A stretch of DNA of 64,000 nucleotides from an uncultured Clostridia bacterium (GTDB lineage: Bacteria; Bacillota; Clostridia; Christensenellales; Borkfalkiaceae), in NCBI GenBank assembly GCA_944327465.1, contig CALVHH010000005.1:40418-104417 (forward strand). The letters are read 5' to 3'. The stretch's first letter is position 1. Each line of letters opens with the position of its first letter. This document shows positions 18,250 to 27,815 of the stretch, piece by piece. The position numbers were made by a program, and so were the translations under genes. The notes beneath the pieces were generated by a model. The model was not told the origin of the DNA. It worked only from the letters and a program-made list of their open reading frames with translations, and searched no databases.

Positions 18250-19410
18250 ATGGATAAACAGCAAATTTTTAACGATGACGGGGCGTATATCGCGCCCACA
18301 TACGCCCGTTTCAAAGTGGCTTTCGTCCGCGGCGAGGGCAGCAGGCTGTACGATACCGACGGCAAAGAGTATATAGACTGCGCCACGGGCATAGGTGTCA
18401 ACATTTTCGGCGTCTGCGACGAAGAGTGGAAACAGGCGGTCATCCGCCAGCTCGGCATGATACAGCATACTTCAAATCTGTACTATTCGCTCCCCCAGAC
18501 AGAGCTTGCCAGGCTGCTCTGCACAAAGACGGGCGCGGATAAGGTGTTTTTCTCCAACAGCGGGGCTGAAGCCAACGAGTGCGCAATAAAGGCGGCAAGA
18601 AAGTACGGCAATACAAAGTACGGCAGAAACGAGATAATAACATTAAAAAATTCATTTCACGGCAGAACCATGGCGACGCTCACCGCCACCGGGCAGGATG
18701 AGTTCCATAAATATTTCTATCCGTTTTTGGAAGGCTTCAGGTATGCCGAGCCGGACATGAACGGCGTCCTTAGTTGCTATACCGATAAGACTTGTGCGGT
18801 CATGATAGAGTGCATACAGGGCGAAAGCGGCGTGCACGTTCTTGACGCGGAGTTTTTGAAGGAGCTTGAAAAATTCTGCAAGGAGCGCGATATACTGCTC
18901 ATCTGCGACGAGGTGCAGTGCGGCAACGGCAGAACGGGCAGGATGTACGCGTACGAGCATGCCGGCATCCGACCCGATATAGTTACTACGGCAAAGGGTC
19001 TTGGCGGCGGACTGCCGATAGGCGCCTGTCTGCTGTTCGGTAAGTGCGCCGGTATATTCGGCAGCGGCGACCACGGCTCTACGTTCGGCGGCAACCCCGT
19101 CGCCTGTGCGGGCGCGGTCAGCATAGTCGAACGTCTCACCAACGAACTGTTTTTGGAGGTGCAGGGCAAGGGGGCATACCTCAAAACTCATCTGTCACGT
19201 ATAAAAAACGTCGAGGAGGTTACGGGTCTCGGGCTGATGATAGGTTTAAAAACTTCCGCTCCCGCGCGCGATGTGGCAAGCGCCTGCCTTGAAAAGGGGC
19301 TTATAGTTCTCACCGCGCATGACAGGGTGCGGCTGCTGCCTCCGCTTAATATAACCAAAGCCGAAATGGAGCAGGCAATAAAAATATTGAAAGAGGTATT
19401 AGAAAAATGA
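18250..19410 (+). CDS. argD: Acetylornithine aminotransferase
   Basis: PLP-dependent class III aminotransferase that converts N-acetylglutamate semialdehyde to N-acetylornithine. Its 386 residues show FSNSGAEANECAIKAARKYG, the HGRTMATLTATGQ segment, LLICDEVQCGNGRTGRMYAYE and the PLP lysine in TTAKGLGGGLPIGA. The stop overlaps the argF start by 4 nt (ATGA). It is separated from argB by a 78-base gap that holds a terminator-like hairpin. Confidence 0.96.
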   Translation: MDKQQIFNDDGAYIAPTYARFKVAFVRGEGSRLYDTDGKEYIDCATGIGVNIFGVCDEEWKQAVIRQLGMIQHTSNLYYSLPQTELARLLCTKTGADKVFFSNSGAEANECAIKAARKYGNTKYGRNEIITLKNSFHGRTMATLTATGQDEFHKYFYPFLEGFRYAEPDMNGVLSCYTDKTCAVMIECIQGESGVHVLDAEFLKELEKFCKERDILLICDEVQCGNGRTGRMYAYEHAGIRPDIVTTAKGLGGGLPIGACLLFGKCAGIFGSGDHGSTFGGNPVACAGAVSIVERLTNELFLEVQGKGAYLKTHLSRIKNVEEVTGLGLMIGLKTSAPARDVASACLEKGLIVLTAHDRVRLLPPLNITKAEMEQAIKILKEVLEK

Positions 19411-20309
19411 AACATCTATTAAAATTGCAGGATCTTACCCGCGAGGACATATTATCCATACTCAATCTCGCCGATCAACTCAAATTTGAAAGGATAAACG
19501 GCGTTCAGAAGGACTATTTAAAGGGCAAAAAACTTGGTCTCATATTTCAGAAGGCTTCCACCCGTACGAGGGTTTCGTTCGAAGTGGGCATCTATGAGCT
19601 GGGCGGCTACGGACTCTTCCTTTCAAGCAACGATTTGCAGATAGGCCGCGGCGAGCCCGTGCAGGACACCGCAAGGGTGCTTTCGCGCTACCTCGACGGC
19701 ATAATGATAAGGACGTTTGAGCAAAAAGAGGTGGAAGACCTTGCAAAATACGGCTCCATCCCCGTCATCAACGGACTTACCGACTATGCTCACCCCTGCC
19801 AGGTGCTTGCCGATTTGATGACTATACGCGAATACAAGGGGTCGTTCAAGGGTTTGAAGATGGCTTTCGTCGGCGACGGAAACAATATGGCAAACAGCCT
19901 CACCGTAGGTGCCGTCAAGACGGGCATGTCATTTGCCATAGCCTGTCCCAAGGGCTATGAGCCCGATGCCGAAATAATGAAGTGGGCAAAGGCAAACGGG
20001 CAGTTCACTGTCACCGAAAGCGTTGAAGAGGCGGTAAAGGATGCCGACGTCGTCTACACCGACGTTTGGGCGTCCATGGGTCAGGAGAGCGAAAGGCAGA
20101 AGAGGGCTCAGGCGTTTTCGGGTTACCAGGTCAACGCCGAATGTATGAAGTTTGCCAAGCCCGACGCTATGGTCATGCACTGCCTGCCTGCGCATCGCGG
20201 CGAGGAGATAACCGAAGAAGTATTCGAAGCGCACGCAAAGGAAATCTTCGACGAGGCAGAAAACAGGCTGCACGCACAAAAAGCGGTCATGGTCAAACTT
20301 TTAAAGTGA
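19407..20309 (+). CDS. argF: Ornithine carbamoyltransferase
   Basis: Makes citrulline from ornithine and carbamoyl phosphate. The 300 residues contain the carbamoyl-phosphate loop STRTRVSFEVG, the DYAHPCQVLADL motif and the ornithine-binding HCLPAHRGEE. The biosynthetic role follows from its place between argD and carAB, which supply both substrates. The start overlaps argD. Confidence 0.97.
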   Translation: MKHLLKLQDLTREDILSILNLADQLKFERINGVQKDYLKGKKLGLIFQKASTRTRVSFEVGIYELGGYGLFLSSNDLQIGRGEPVQDTARVLSRYLDGIMIRTFEQKEVEDLAKYGSIPVINGLTDYAHPCQVLADLMTIREYKGSFKGLKMAFVGDGNNMANSLTVGAVKTGMSFAIACPKGYEPDAEIMKWAKANGQFTVTESVEEAVKDADVVYTDVWASMGQESERQKRAQAFSGYQVNAECMKFAKPDAMVMHCLPAHRGEEITEEVFEAHAKEIFDEAENRLHAQKAVMVKLLK

Positions 20310-20357
20310 GCCGCAGCAAAACAGTAGTAAATAATATACGATACAAGGAATTTATAA

Positions 20358-21431
20358 ATGGAAAACGGCAAAGTTTATTTAACGCTGCAAAACGGTAAAC
20401 AATTTGTCGGTACGCGTTTCGGCGCATCCGGCGACGTCATCGGCGAGCTTGTCTTTACCACGGGTATGACTGGTTACGTAGAAACGCTGACCGACCCCAG
20501 CTATTACGGGCAGATAGTCACCCAAACCTTCCCGCTCATAGGCAACTACGGCATAACTCCCGATTTCGAGAGTAAAAAGCCGTGGGTGTCGGCGTATATC
20601 GTCAGGGAAAAGTGCGACGAGCCCTCTAATTTCAGGTGCGAGGAAAAGCTCGATAAATATTTAAAGGACAACGGAATCGTCGGTGTATACGGCGTAGACA
20701 CTCGCGAACTGACAAAGATAGTCAGGGAATCGGGCGTCATGAATGCGGCTATAACTTCCCGCCCCGTCACCGATTTTTCTGCAATCAAGTCTTATGTGAT
20801 AAGCGACGCCGTTATGAGCGTAACTTGCAAAGAAGTCGAATATTACGGCGACCCCTCCGGTCTGAAAGTAGTAGTTTGGGATTTCGGCGCCAAGGATAAC
20901 ATCGTGCGCGAACTCGTCAAGCGCGGCTGCTACTGCATAAAAGTGCCCGCAGGCTACACAGCCGAAGAAATTCTTGCGCTGCAGCCCCGCGGGCTCATGT
21001 TGTGCAACGGTCCCGGCGACCCCGCCGAAAATGTCGGGATAATAGAAAATCTTAAAAAACTTGCCGGCAAGCTGCCCATCTTCGGCATATGCCTCGGGCA
21101 CCAGCTGTTTGCGCTCGCCATGGGCGGCAAGACCAAAAAGATGAAGTACGGTCACCGCGGAGCCAATCAGCCCGTCAAGTGCCTTGCCACTGGCAGGGTG
21201 TATATCTCCAGCCAGAACCATGGCTACGAGGTAATATCCTCCGGGCTCGAAGGCGTGGGTCAGCTCAGCTACATCAACGCCAACGACAACACCTGCGAAG
21301 GCTTCGATTATCCCCAGCTCAACGCCTATACCGTTCAGTTCCATCCCGAAGCATGCGGCGGACCGCAGGATGCTTCGTTCCTCTTCGACAAATTCATAAA
21401 AAATATGACGGAGGGAAAGTATAATGCCTAA
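20358..21431 (+). CDS. carA: Carbamoyl-phosphate synthase small subunit (glutaminase)
   Basis: Class I glutamine amidotransferase that feeds ammonia to CarB. The 357 residues have the N-terminal CarA domain (FTTGMTGYVETLTDPSYYGQ) and the C-terminal glutaminase with nucleophile in FGICLGHQLFALA and the His-Glu pair in QFHPEACGGP. AAGGAA precedes the ATG. It overlaps carB by 8 nt. The location in an arginine operon suggests the product mainly feeds ArgF; no separate pyrimidine-type copy is seen here. Confidence 0.97.
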   Translation: MENGKVYLTLQNGKQFVGTRFGASGDVIGELVFTTGMTGYVETLTDPSYYGQIVTQTFPLIGNYGITPDFESKKPWVSAYIVREKCDEPSNFRCEEKLDKYLKDNGIVGVYGVDTRELTKIVRESGVMNAAITSRPVTDFSAIKSYVISDAVMSVTCKEVEYYGDPSGLKVVVWDFGAKDNIVRELVKRGCYCIKVPAGYTAEEILALQPRGLMLCNGPGDPAENVGIIENLKKLAGKLPIFGICLGHQLFALAMGGKTKKMKYGHRGANQPVKCLATGRVYISSQNHGYEVISSGLEGVGQLSYINANDNTCEGFDYPQLNAYTVQFHPEACGGPQDASFLFDKFIKNMTEGKYNA

Positions 21432-24400
21432 GAGAGAAGATATTAAAAAGGTACTTGTTATAGGTTCGGGTCCCATAGTCATAGGGCAGGCAGCCGAATT
21501 CGACTATGCGGGAGCGCAGGCATGCCGCGTCATGAAGGATGCGGGGCTCAACGTAGTGCTCTGTAACTCCAACCCCGCCACGATAATGACGGACAGCGCG
21601 CTCGCCGATGAGATATATCTCGAGCCGCTCACCGTTGAAACGCTCAAAAGAATAATCATAAAGGAGCGCCCGGACAGTCTGCTTGCCTCACTCGGCGGAC
21701 AGACGGGTCTCACCCTTGGCTGCAAACTTGCCAAGGAGGGCTTTTTGGATGAGTACGGCGTCAAGCTCATAGGCGTAAACGTCGATTCGATAGACAGGGC
21801 AGAGGACAGGGAACTGTTCAAAGAGACTATGAACAAGATAGGTCAGCCCGTCGTTCCTTCGGACATCGCGTACACCGTCGAAGAGTGCGTGGAGGTGGCA
21901 AACAGAATAGGCGGCTATCCCGTCATCGTCCGTCCCGCGTACACGCTGGGCGGTGCCGGCGGCGGCGTCGCCCACGACGAAGAGGAGCTCAGGCTCATTG
22001 CTCACAACGGTCTGATGCTCTCGCCCATTACCCAGGTACTCATCGAAAGATATATCGGCGGCTGGAAGGAGATAGAGTTCGAGGTGCTGCGCGACGGCGC
22101 AGGCAATGTGCTCACCGTCTGCTCTATGGAAAACTTTGACCCCGTAGGTATACACACAGGCGACTCAATCGTCATCGCGCCCGCGGTAACGCTCTCCGAT
22201 AAAGAGTATCAGATGCTGCGCACGGCGTCTCTCGACATAATAACCGAACTCGGCATCGAAGGCGGCTGCAACTGTCAGTTTGCACTCAATCCCGACTCGT
22301 TCGAATACTCCGTAATAGAAGTAAACCCCAGGGTGTCGCGCTCGTCGGCGCTCGCTTCAAAGGCTACGGGCTACCCCATAGCCAAGGTGGCGGCAAAGAT
22401 AGCTTTGGGCTACACCCTCGATGAAATAAAGAACGACGTCACGGGCAAAACTTATGCCTGCTTCGAACCCACTCTGGACTACGTAGTAGTCAAGCTTCCC
22501 AAGTGGCCGTTCGATAAATTTCTGTATGCAAAGCGCACTTTGGGCACGCGCATGAAGGCTACCGGCGAAGTCATGGCGATAGGCACAAGCTTTGAAATGG
22601 CTATAATGAAGGCTGTGCGCGGCGCCGAAATTTCCTTGAACACCCTCAATATGCCCAAAATGGAGGAACTGTCCGACGGCGAGATACGCGAAAAGCTGCA
22701 CGAGCTCACCGATGAAAGATTGTTTGTCGTCTATCAGGCAATAAAGCGCGGATTCGACATAAACGAGATTTATTCGATAACGAAGATAGACGAGTGGTTC
22801 CTCAATAAGCTCAAAAATCTCTCCGACTATGAGGCGGCAATTTCCGGCAGAAAACTGAGCAAAGCCGACTATTTGAAGGGAAAAAAGTTGGGATACCCCG
22901 ATAAGGCGCTTGCCGAAATTTCGGGCAATCCCCTGCCCGGGCATGTCGATGCCGCGTTCAAAATGGTCGATACCTGCGGCGCGGAATTTGCGGCGCAGAC
23001 GCCCTATTTCTACTCCACTTATGACGAAAAGGAGCACGATGAAGCTCTGCCCTACGTCACGGCGAGCCGCAAGAACAAAAGGAAGAGAATAATCGTAATA
23101 GGCTCTGGTCCCATAAGGATAGGTCAGGGCATAGAGTTCGACTATTCTTCCGTACACTGCGTATGGGCGCTCAAGCGGCTCGGTTACGAAGTTATCATAA
23201 TCAACAACAATCCCGAAACGGTATCTACCGACTTTGATACCGCCGACAGACTGTATTTTGAAAGTCTCACTCCCGAAGACGTTCAAAACGTCATCGATGT
23301 CGAAAAGCCCTACGGCGTAGTTGTAACGTTCGGCGGTCAGACGGCTATAAAGCTGTGCGGATATCTCGATAAAAAGGGAGTGCGCATACTCGGTACGCCC
23401 GCTTCGTCCATCGACCTCGCCGAGGACAGGGAGAAGTTTGACGAGCTTTTGGAACAGTTCCATATTGCCCGTCCCAAGGGTCTTACGGTAATGACCAAGG
23501 AAGAGGCGGTTCACGCTGCCGAAACATTGGGTTATCCCGTATTGCTCCGTCCATCGTACGTCATCGGCGGTCAGAATATGACCATCGCCTTCACTCAGAA
23601 CGATATCGAAAGGTACATGGACGTCATTCTTGCGCAGAACATCGAAAATCCCGTACTCTGCGACAAGTACCTCATGGGTACAGAGCTTGAAGTCGATGCC
23701 ATATCCGACGGCGTGGACGTGCTCATTCCCGGCATAATGCAGCATATCGAGAGGGCGGGCGTGCACAGCGGCGACTCCATAGCCGTATATCCCCCGTACA
23801 GCCTCAGCGATGCCATGCTTAAAAAGGTGGTGGAGATATCTACAAACCTTGCGCTGTCGCTCAAGACCAAGGGACTGATAAATATACAGTACCTCATCTA
23901 TCATAACGAGCTGTACGTAATAGAGGTAAACCCCAGGGCGTCGCGCACCATTCCCTATATTTCAAAGGTCACGGGAGTGCCCATGGTCGACCTCGCCACG
24001 CGCATAATGGTCGGCGCAAAGCTCAAGCGGCTCGGTTACGGTACGGGGCTCTATAAAAATTCGCCCTATGTTGCCGTCAAGGTGCCTGTGTTCTCGTTTG
24101 AAAAACTCAACGACGTCAACTCTCAGCTCGGTCCCGAAATGAAGTCTACCGGCGAAGTTTTGGGCATAGGCAAGACTATTGAAGAGGCGCTCTTCAAGGG
24201 GCTCGTCTCTGCGGGCTTCAACATGAAGCACCCCACCAAGCGCAATCCTTCGGGCATTTATTTCACGATAAACGACCAGGATAAGTTTGAAATAGTCAAT
24301 ATAGTCAAAAAATTTGCCGACTTGGGTCTGACGTTCTATGCCACTAAGGGTACTGCGAACGTCATAAGAAGTCTGGGCATCGACTGTACCGAGGTGGCAC

Positions 24401-25476
24401 GCCTTTCGTCCAACGATGAAATATTCAAGCTGATGGACGAGGGCAAGATAGACTATATCGTATATACCGGCAAGACTGATATCGAGTCGATAACCAACTA
24501 CATTTCGCTTCATCACCATGCCATACTTCTCGGCATAACCGTGCTCACTTCGCTCGATACGGCTAATGCGCTTGCCGACGTTATCGCGGGCAGGTACAAT
24601 CAGTTCAACACCGAGCTCGTCGATATAAATCACCTCAGGAAGGAAAAGCTCAAGCTCGAGTTCAACAAAATGCACTCCTGCGGCAACGACTATATCTTCT
24701 TCAACAATATGGACAACAGGATCACCTGTCCCGAATCGCTTGCGATAAACTTTGCCGACAGGCACTATGCCATAGGCGGCGACGGTATAATCCTGCTTGA
24801 AAAGTCCGAAGTTGCGGATGCCGCCGTCAGGGTGTTCAACAGCGACGGCTCCGATGCCGGCTTTGCGGCAAATGCAATGAGGATTGCCGCAAAATATCTC
24901 TACGACAGCGGTATGTGCGGCGGCAACGTGATAACGCTTGAAAGCGGCGGCGAAGTTGCCAAACTCACGGTGTCGTGTTTCAATAACGAGGCGAGCTCCG
25001 TCTGCATAAATATCGGTCGTTCGCAGATGACCGATGTCCCCATGCCCGCGCTTGAAACGTACAAAAAGTACGGCGGCAGCGATGCCGTGGCGCATAAAGT
25101 GCTCATCGGCAAGCAGCATCTCGTTATCTTCTTAGATAAGATTGACGACGTCGATTTTGAAGACCTCATCCAGGAACTTTCGCAGGAGAACGGCGAACTC
25201 TATGGTGAAGTCGACTTTGTCGAATGCGTCAGGGTCGTCAACAGCGTTACGGTGCGCATGCGCGTCTACGGCAAGGTAAACGGCGAAACCTGGTCGTGTG
25301 GCACGGCGGCTGCTTCGGCGGCGATAGCCGCCATTGAGCGCGGCGATTGTTCGCGCGGCGAGCTCATAACCGTAAAGGTAAAGGGCGGCGATCTGTTTGT
25401 CAAGATAGATGAAAGCGGTTCTGTCGAAGTCGACGGTCCCGTCAAAAAGGCATTCAAAGGCATAATAGAAATATAA
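21424..25476 (+). CDS. carB: Carbamoyl-phosphate synthase large subunit fused to a DapF-like domain
   Basis: Residues 1 to ~1075 are a complete CarB: two ATP-grasp halves (GSGPIVIGQAAEFDYAG and GSGPIRIGQGIEFDYSS openings) and the C-terminal MGS-like regulatory domain. It continues in frame into ~274 residues homologous to diaminopimelate epimerase: FNKMHSCGNDY (1080 on), FADRHYAIGGDGIILLE and RVFNSDGSDAG at 1136-1146. The usual first catalytic Cys in the CGNG motif is Ala1148 (AANA); the second is kept (Cys1292, SCGTAAAS). Two-base epimerisation should therefore be impaired (inference). The junction LKLEFNKMH looks like a native dapF start with Met replaced by Leu. The stop overlaps the next start by one base. 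Confidence 0.93.
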   Translation: MPKREDIKKVLVIGSGPIVIGQAAEFDYAGAQACRVMKDAGLNVVLCNSNPATIMTDSALADEIYLEPLTVETLKRIIIKERPDSLLASLGGQTGLTLGCKLAKEGFLDEYGVKLIGVNVDSIDRAEDRELFKETMNKIGQPVVPSDIAYTVEECVEVANRIGGYPVIVRPAYTLGGAGGGVAHDEEELRLIAHNGLMLSPITQVLIERYIGGWKEIEFEVLRDGAGNVLTVCSMENFDPVGIHTGDSIVIAPAVTLSDKEYQMLRTASLDIITELGIEGGCNCQFALNPDSFEYSVIEVNPRVSRSSALASKATGYPIAKVAAKIALGYTLDEIKNDVTGKTYACFEPTLDYVVVKLPKWPFDKFLYAKRTLGTRMKATGEVMAIGTSFEMAIMKAVRGAEISLNTLNMPKMEELSDGEIREKLHELTDERLFVVYQAIKRGFDINEIYSITKIDEWFLNKLKNLSDYEAAISGRKLSKADYLKGKKLGYPDKALAEISGNPLPGHVDAAFKMVDTCGAEFAAQTPYFYSTYDEKEHDEALPYVTASRKNKRKRIIVIGSGPIRIGQGIEFDYSSVHCVWALKRLGYEVIIINNNPETVSTDFDTADRLYFESLTPEDVQNVIDVEKPYGVVVTFGGQTAIKLCGYLDKKGVRILGTPASSIDLAEDREKFDELLEQFHIARPKGLTVMTKEEAVHAAETLGYPVLLRPSYVIGGQNMTIAFTQNDIERYMDVILAQNIENPVLCDKYLMGTELEVDAISDGVDVLIPGIMQHIERAGVHSGDSIAVYPPYSLSDAMLKKVVEISTNLALSLKTKGLINIQYLIYHNELYVIEVNPRASRTIPYISKVTGVPMVDLATRIMVGAKLKRLGYGTGLYKNSPYVAVKVPVFSFEKLNDVNSQLGPEMKSTGEVLGIGKTIEEALFKGLVSAGFNMKHPTKRNPSGIYFTINDQDKFEIVNIVKKFADLGLTFYATKGTANVIRSLGIDCTEVARLSSNDEIFKLMDEGKIDYIVYTGKTDIESITNYISLHHHAILLGITVLTSLDTANALADVIAGRYNQFNTELVDINHLRKEKLKLEFNKMHSCGNDYIFFNNMDNRITCPESLAINFADRHYAIGGDGIILLEKSEVADAAVRVFNSDGSDAGFAANAMRIAAKYLYDSGMCGGNVITLESGGEVAKLTVSCFNNEASSVCINIGRSQMTDVPMPALETYKKYGGSDAVAHKVLIGKQHLVIFLDKIDDVDFEDLIQELSQENGELYGEVDFVECVRVVNSVTVRMRVYGKVNGETWSCGTAAASAAIAAIERGDCSRGELITVKVKGGDLFVKIDESGSVEVDGPVKKAFKGIIEI

Positions 25477-26600
25477 TGATATATCTCGATAACGCCGCTA
25501 CCACACGCCCGGACAGGGGGTGTCTTGAAGAGGCTCAACAATTTATATATCAGAACTATTATAATCCTTCCGCGCTCTACGCGGAAGGTTATAATTTGCA
25601 TATCATGCTCAAGCAGGCGCGTGCAAACATATTGTCTCTCATAGCCGACGATAATTACGAAGTTATTTTTACTTCATGCGGCACCGAGGCGGATAACCAT
25701 GCTCTGTTTTGCGGCGGAAGAAGGGGCAACGTAGTCACCACTATGGGCGAGCACGCCGCCGTATTCTCTGCCGCAGCCGAACTCAAACAGCTCGGCATCG
25801 AAGTCAGGTTAGCGCCCCTTCGCAGCGACGGAGGGGTGGATGAAGATGAACTTATCCGCCTCGTCGACGACAAGACCTCGCTCGTATCCGTTATTCACGT
25901 AAATAACGAAACGGGAGCAGTCAACGACGTGAACGCGATTGCAAAAAGGGTAAAGGCTAAAAATCCTCGCACGCTCTTTCATTCGGACGGCGTGCAGGCT
26001 TTTGGCAAAATACCGTTTAAATTGAGCGAAAATATCGATTTGTATAGTACTTCGTCACACAAAATAGGCGGAATGAAGGGCACGGGCGCACTCTTTAAGC
26101 GCAAAAAGCTCGTCTTAAAGCCGTTTATTTTTGGCGGAGGTCAGGAAAACGGCATGCGCAGCGGCACTGAAAACGTCTTCGGGATAAAGATGTTTGAACT
26201 CGCCGCGCTCAAGCATTACGGCAAGCTCAGGGAAAATTTCTGCAATGCAAAGGAATTGTCCTATAAGCTTTGGTCGCTTTTGGATAAGCAGCTGTTCGTT
26301 CGCATTTCTCCCGAAAACGGCTCGCCTTATATACTCACGGTGGGCGCAAAGGGAGTGCGCGGCGAAACTATTCTGCATGAAGCGGATGATCGCGGGCTCA
26401 TTATTGGCACGGGTTCGGCGTGCTCTTCCAACAATAAAAAGCGCTATTCCCGCGTCATATTGGCGTGCGGCGTCGGCGAAGAAGTTGCCGACGGCATACT
26501 TCGTCTGTCGCTCGGCAGCGAAACTTGCGAAAGCGATGTCGTGCAGGCTGCCGCCATATTGAATTCGGTAGTTAAAAACAGAAGGGAGATGATGTCCTGA
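25476..26600 (+). CDS. Cysteine desulfurase paired with ThiI
   Basis: PLP enzyme of the NifS/IscS class that moves sulfur from cysteine to a protein persulfide. Features: YLDNAATTRPD start, HVNNETGAVND, the PLP lysine in TSSHKIGGMKGTG, RSGTENV, and the persulfide cysteine in GTGSACSSNN. The 374-residue length and its position 2 bases before thiI match the desulfurase-thiI pairs of Firmicutes that lack IscS-ThiI rhodanese relay. It probably serves tRNA 4-thiouridine formation; a wider role in Fe-S assembly is possible. Confidence 0.93.
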   Translation: MIYLDNAATTRPDRGCLEEAQQFIYQNYYNPSALYAEGYNLHIMLKQARANILSLIADDNYEVIFTSCGTEADNHALFCGGRRGNVVTTMGEHAAVFSAAAELKQLGIEVRLAPLRSDGGVDEDELIRLVDDKTSLVSVIHVNNETGAVNDVNAIAKRVKAKNPRTLFHSDGVQAFGKIPFKLSENIDLYSTSSHKIGGMKGTGALFKRKKLVLKPFIFGGGQENGMRSGTENVFGIKMFELAALKHYGKLRENFCNAKELSYKLWSLLDKQLFVRISPENGSPYILTVGAKGVRGETILHEADDRGLIIGTGSACSSNNKKRYSRVILACGVGEEVADGILRLSLGSETCESDVVQAAAILNSVVKNRREMMS

Positions 26601-26602
26601 TT

Positions 26603-27757
26603 ATGGAAAAGGTTATCATTATAAGATATTGCGAACTCTATCTTAAGGGAAAGAACCGCGGCTATTTTGAAAGGCTGTTTGCCGTAAATATCGAAAGGTC
26701 GCTTAAAGGTATCAGGCATGAACTGCGGCGAAAGAGCGGGCGGTATCTCATTGAGGGATTTGAAGAAGACGACGTCGACAGAATACTTTCAAAACTCTGC
26801 AAAGTGTTCGGCATCCATACGCTGTCGGTAGCATATAAAGTGTCGAGCGATTTCGATAACATCTATGCCGCCGCAAGGCTGGTGGCGCCCCTTTGCGGAA
26901 CTTTTAAAGTTGAAACTCATCGCGCAGACAAGAGCTTTCCCATGAATTCCATGCAGTTGAGCGCCGCTATAGGCGGCAGATTGCTCGACGACGTAAAATC
27001 GCTTTCTGTCGACGTGCATTCCCCCGAACATGTCGTCAATATAGACGTGCGCGAGGACGGAACTTCGCTGGTGTTCGGCAGCTTTATAAAGGGTGCGGGC
27101 GGCATGCCCGTCGGCAGTGCGGGCAAGGGATTGTTGCTCATTTCCGGCGGCATCGACAGCCCCGTCGCGGGGCATATGATAGCCAAACGCGGCATGAGTC
27201 TGGACTGCGTGCATTTCCACAGCTATCCGTATACGAATATGCAGGCTAAGGAAAAGGTGATTGACCTTGCCAAAATACTTTCGGAATATGCCTGCGGAAT
27301 GAATTTACATGTCATCAAAGTCACGCATATCCAGGAGGAGATACACAAAAAATGCAACGGCGAGTACATGGTCACGCTCTTGCGTCGGTTCATGATGCGC
27401 ATAGCCGAAAAAATCGCCGAAAGCTGCGGCGCTCAGTGCATAATTACCGGCGAAAGTCTGGGGCAGGTCGCCAGCCAGACGATCGAGGGCATGACTTCGT
27501 CCAACGCCGTCATCGAACGGCTGCCTGTACTGCGTCCCTTGTGCGGTTTCGATAAAAACGAGATAATCGAAAGGAGCAAGGATATAGGCACATACGATAT
27601 TTCCATACTTCCCTACGAGGACTGCTGTACGGTGTTTTTGCCCAAGCATCCCGTTACGCGTCCCAAGATGGAGGACGTGCTTTCGGAAGAGGCGAAACTC
27701 GATGTCCAAGCGCTCGTAGCCGAGGCGCTGTCTACGCTTGAGATCATAAAATTTTAA
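26603..27757 (+). CDS. thiI: tRNA 4-thiouridine synthase ThiI
   Basis: Adenylates U8 of tRNA and accepts sulfur from the adjacent desulfurase. The 384 residues comprise an N-terminal ferredoxin-like and THUMP region (to ~165), then a PP-loop ATPase (LLLISGGIDSPVAGHMIAKRG). The C-terminal half has ITGESLGQVASQT and DCCTVFLPKHP. There is no rhodanese domain, as in the Bacillus form, so sulfur delivery differs from E. coli. It is the last gene of the rightward run that starts at argG. Confidence 0.96.
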   Translation: MEKVIIIRYCELYLKGKNRGYFERLFAVNIERSLKGIRHELRRKSGRYLIEGFEEDDVDRILSKLCKVFGIHTLSVAYKVSSDFDNIYAAARLVAPLCGTFKVETHRADKSFPMNSMQLSAAIGGRLLDDVKSLSVDVHSPEHVVNIDVREDGTSLVFGSFIKGAGGMPVGSAGKGLLLISGGIDSPVAGHMIAKRGMSLDCVHFHSYPYTNMQAKEKVIDLAKILSEYACGMNLHVIKVTHIQEEIHKKCNGEYMVTLLRRFMMRIAEKIAESCGAQCIITGESLGQVASQTIEGMTSSNAVIERLPVLRPLCGFDKNEIIERSKDIGTYDISILPYEDCCTVFLPKHPVTRPKMEDVLSEEAKLDVQALVAEALSTLEIIKF

Positions 27758-27774
27758 TACGCTTTAAAAACCTC

Positions 27775-27810
27775 ATGGCGGGCGGCGCAACAAGTTGCGC
27801 CGCCCGCCAT
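27775..27810. terminator. Long GC-rich hairpin between thiI and the PBP gene
   Basis: A perfect 17-bp stem (27775-27791 with 27794-27810) around AA. On the minus strand a T-run (27765-27769) follows after four bases, so it best serves the PBP gene, but its position between convergent genes suggests bidirectional use. Confidence 0.75.
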
Positions 27811-27815
27811 AAAAA

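Noticed and set aside
24640-24665. carB-dapF-like fusion as sequencing error
   Set aside because: Frame, codon style and protein alignment run smoothly through the junction, and the former start position is a Leu codon, not a shifted frame; still worth read-level confirmation.
22357-25119. Two long minus-strand open frames (515 and 385 codons) opposite carB
   Set aside because: Both are shadows of the carB-dapF-like gene; no ribosome-binding site or family motif supports them.
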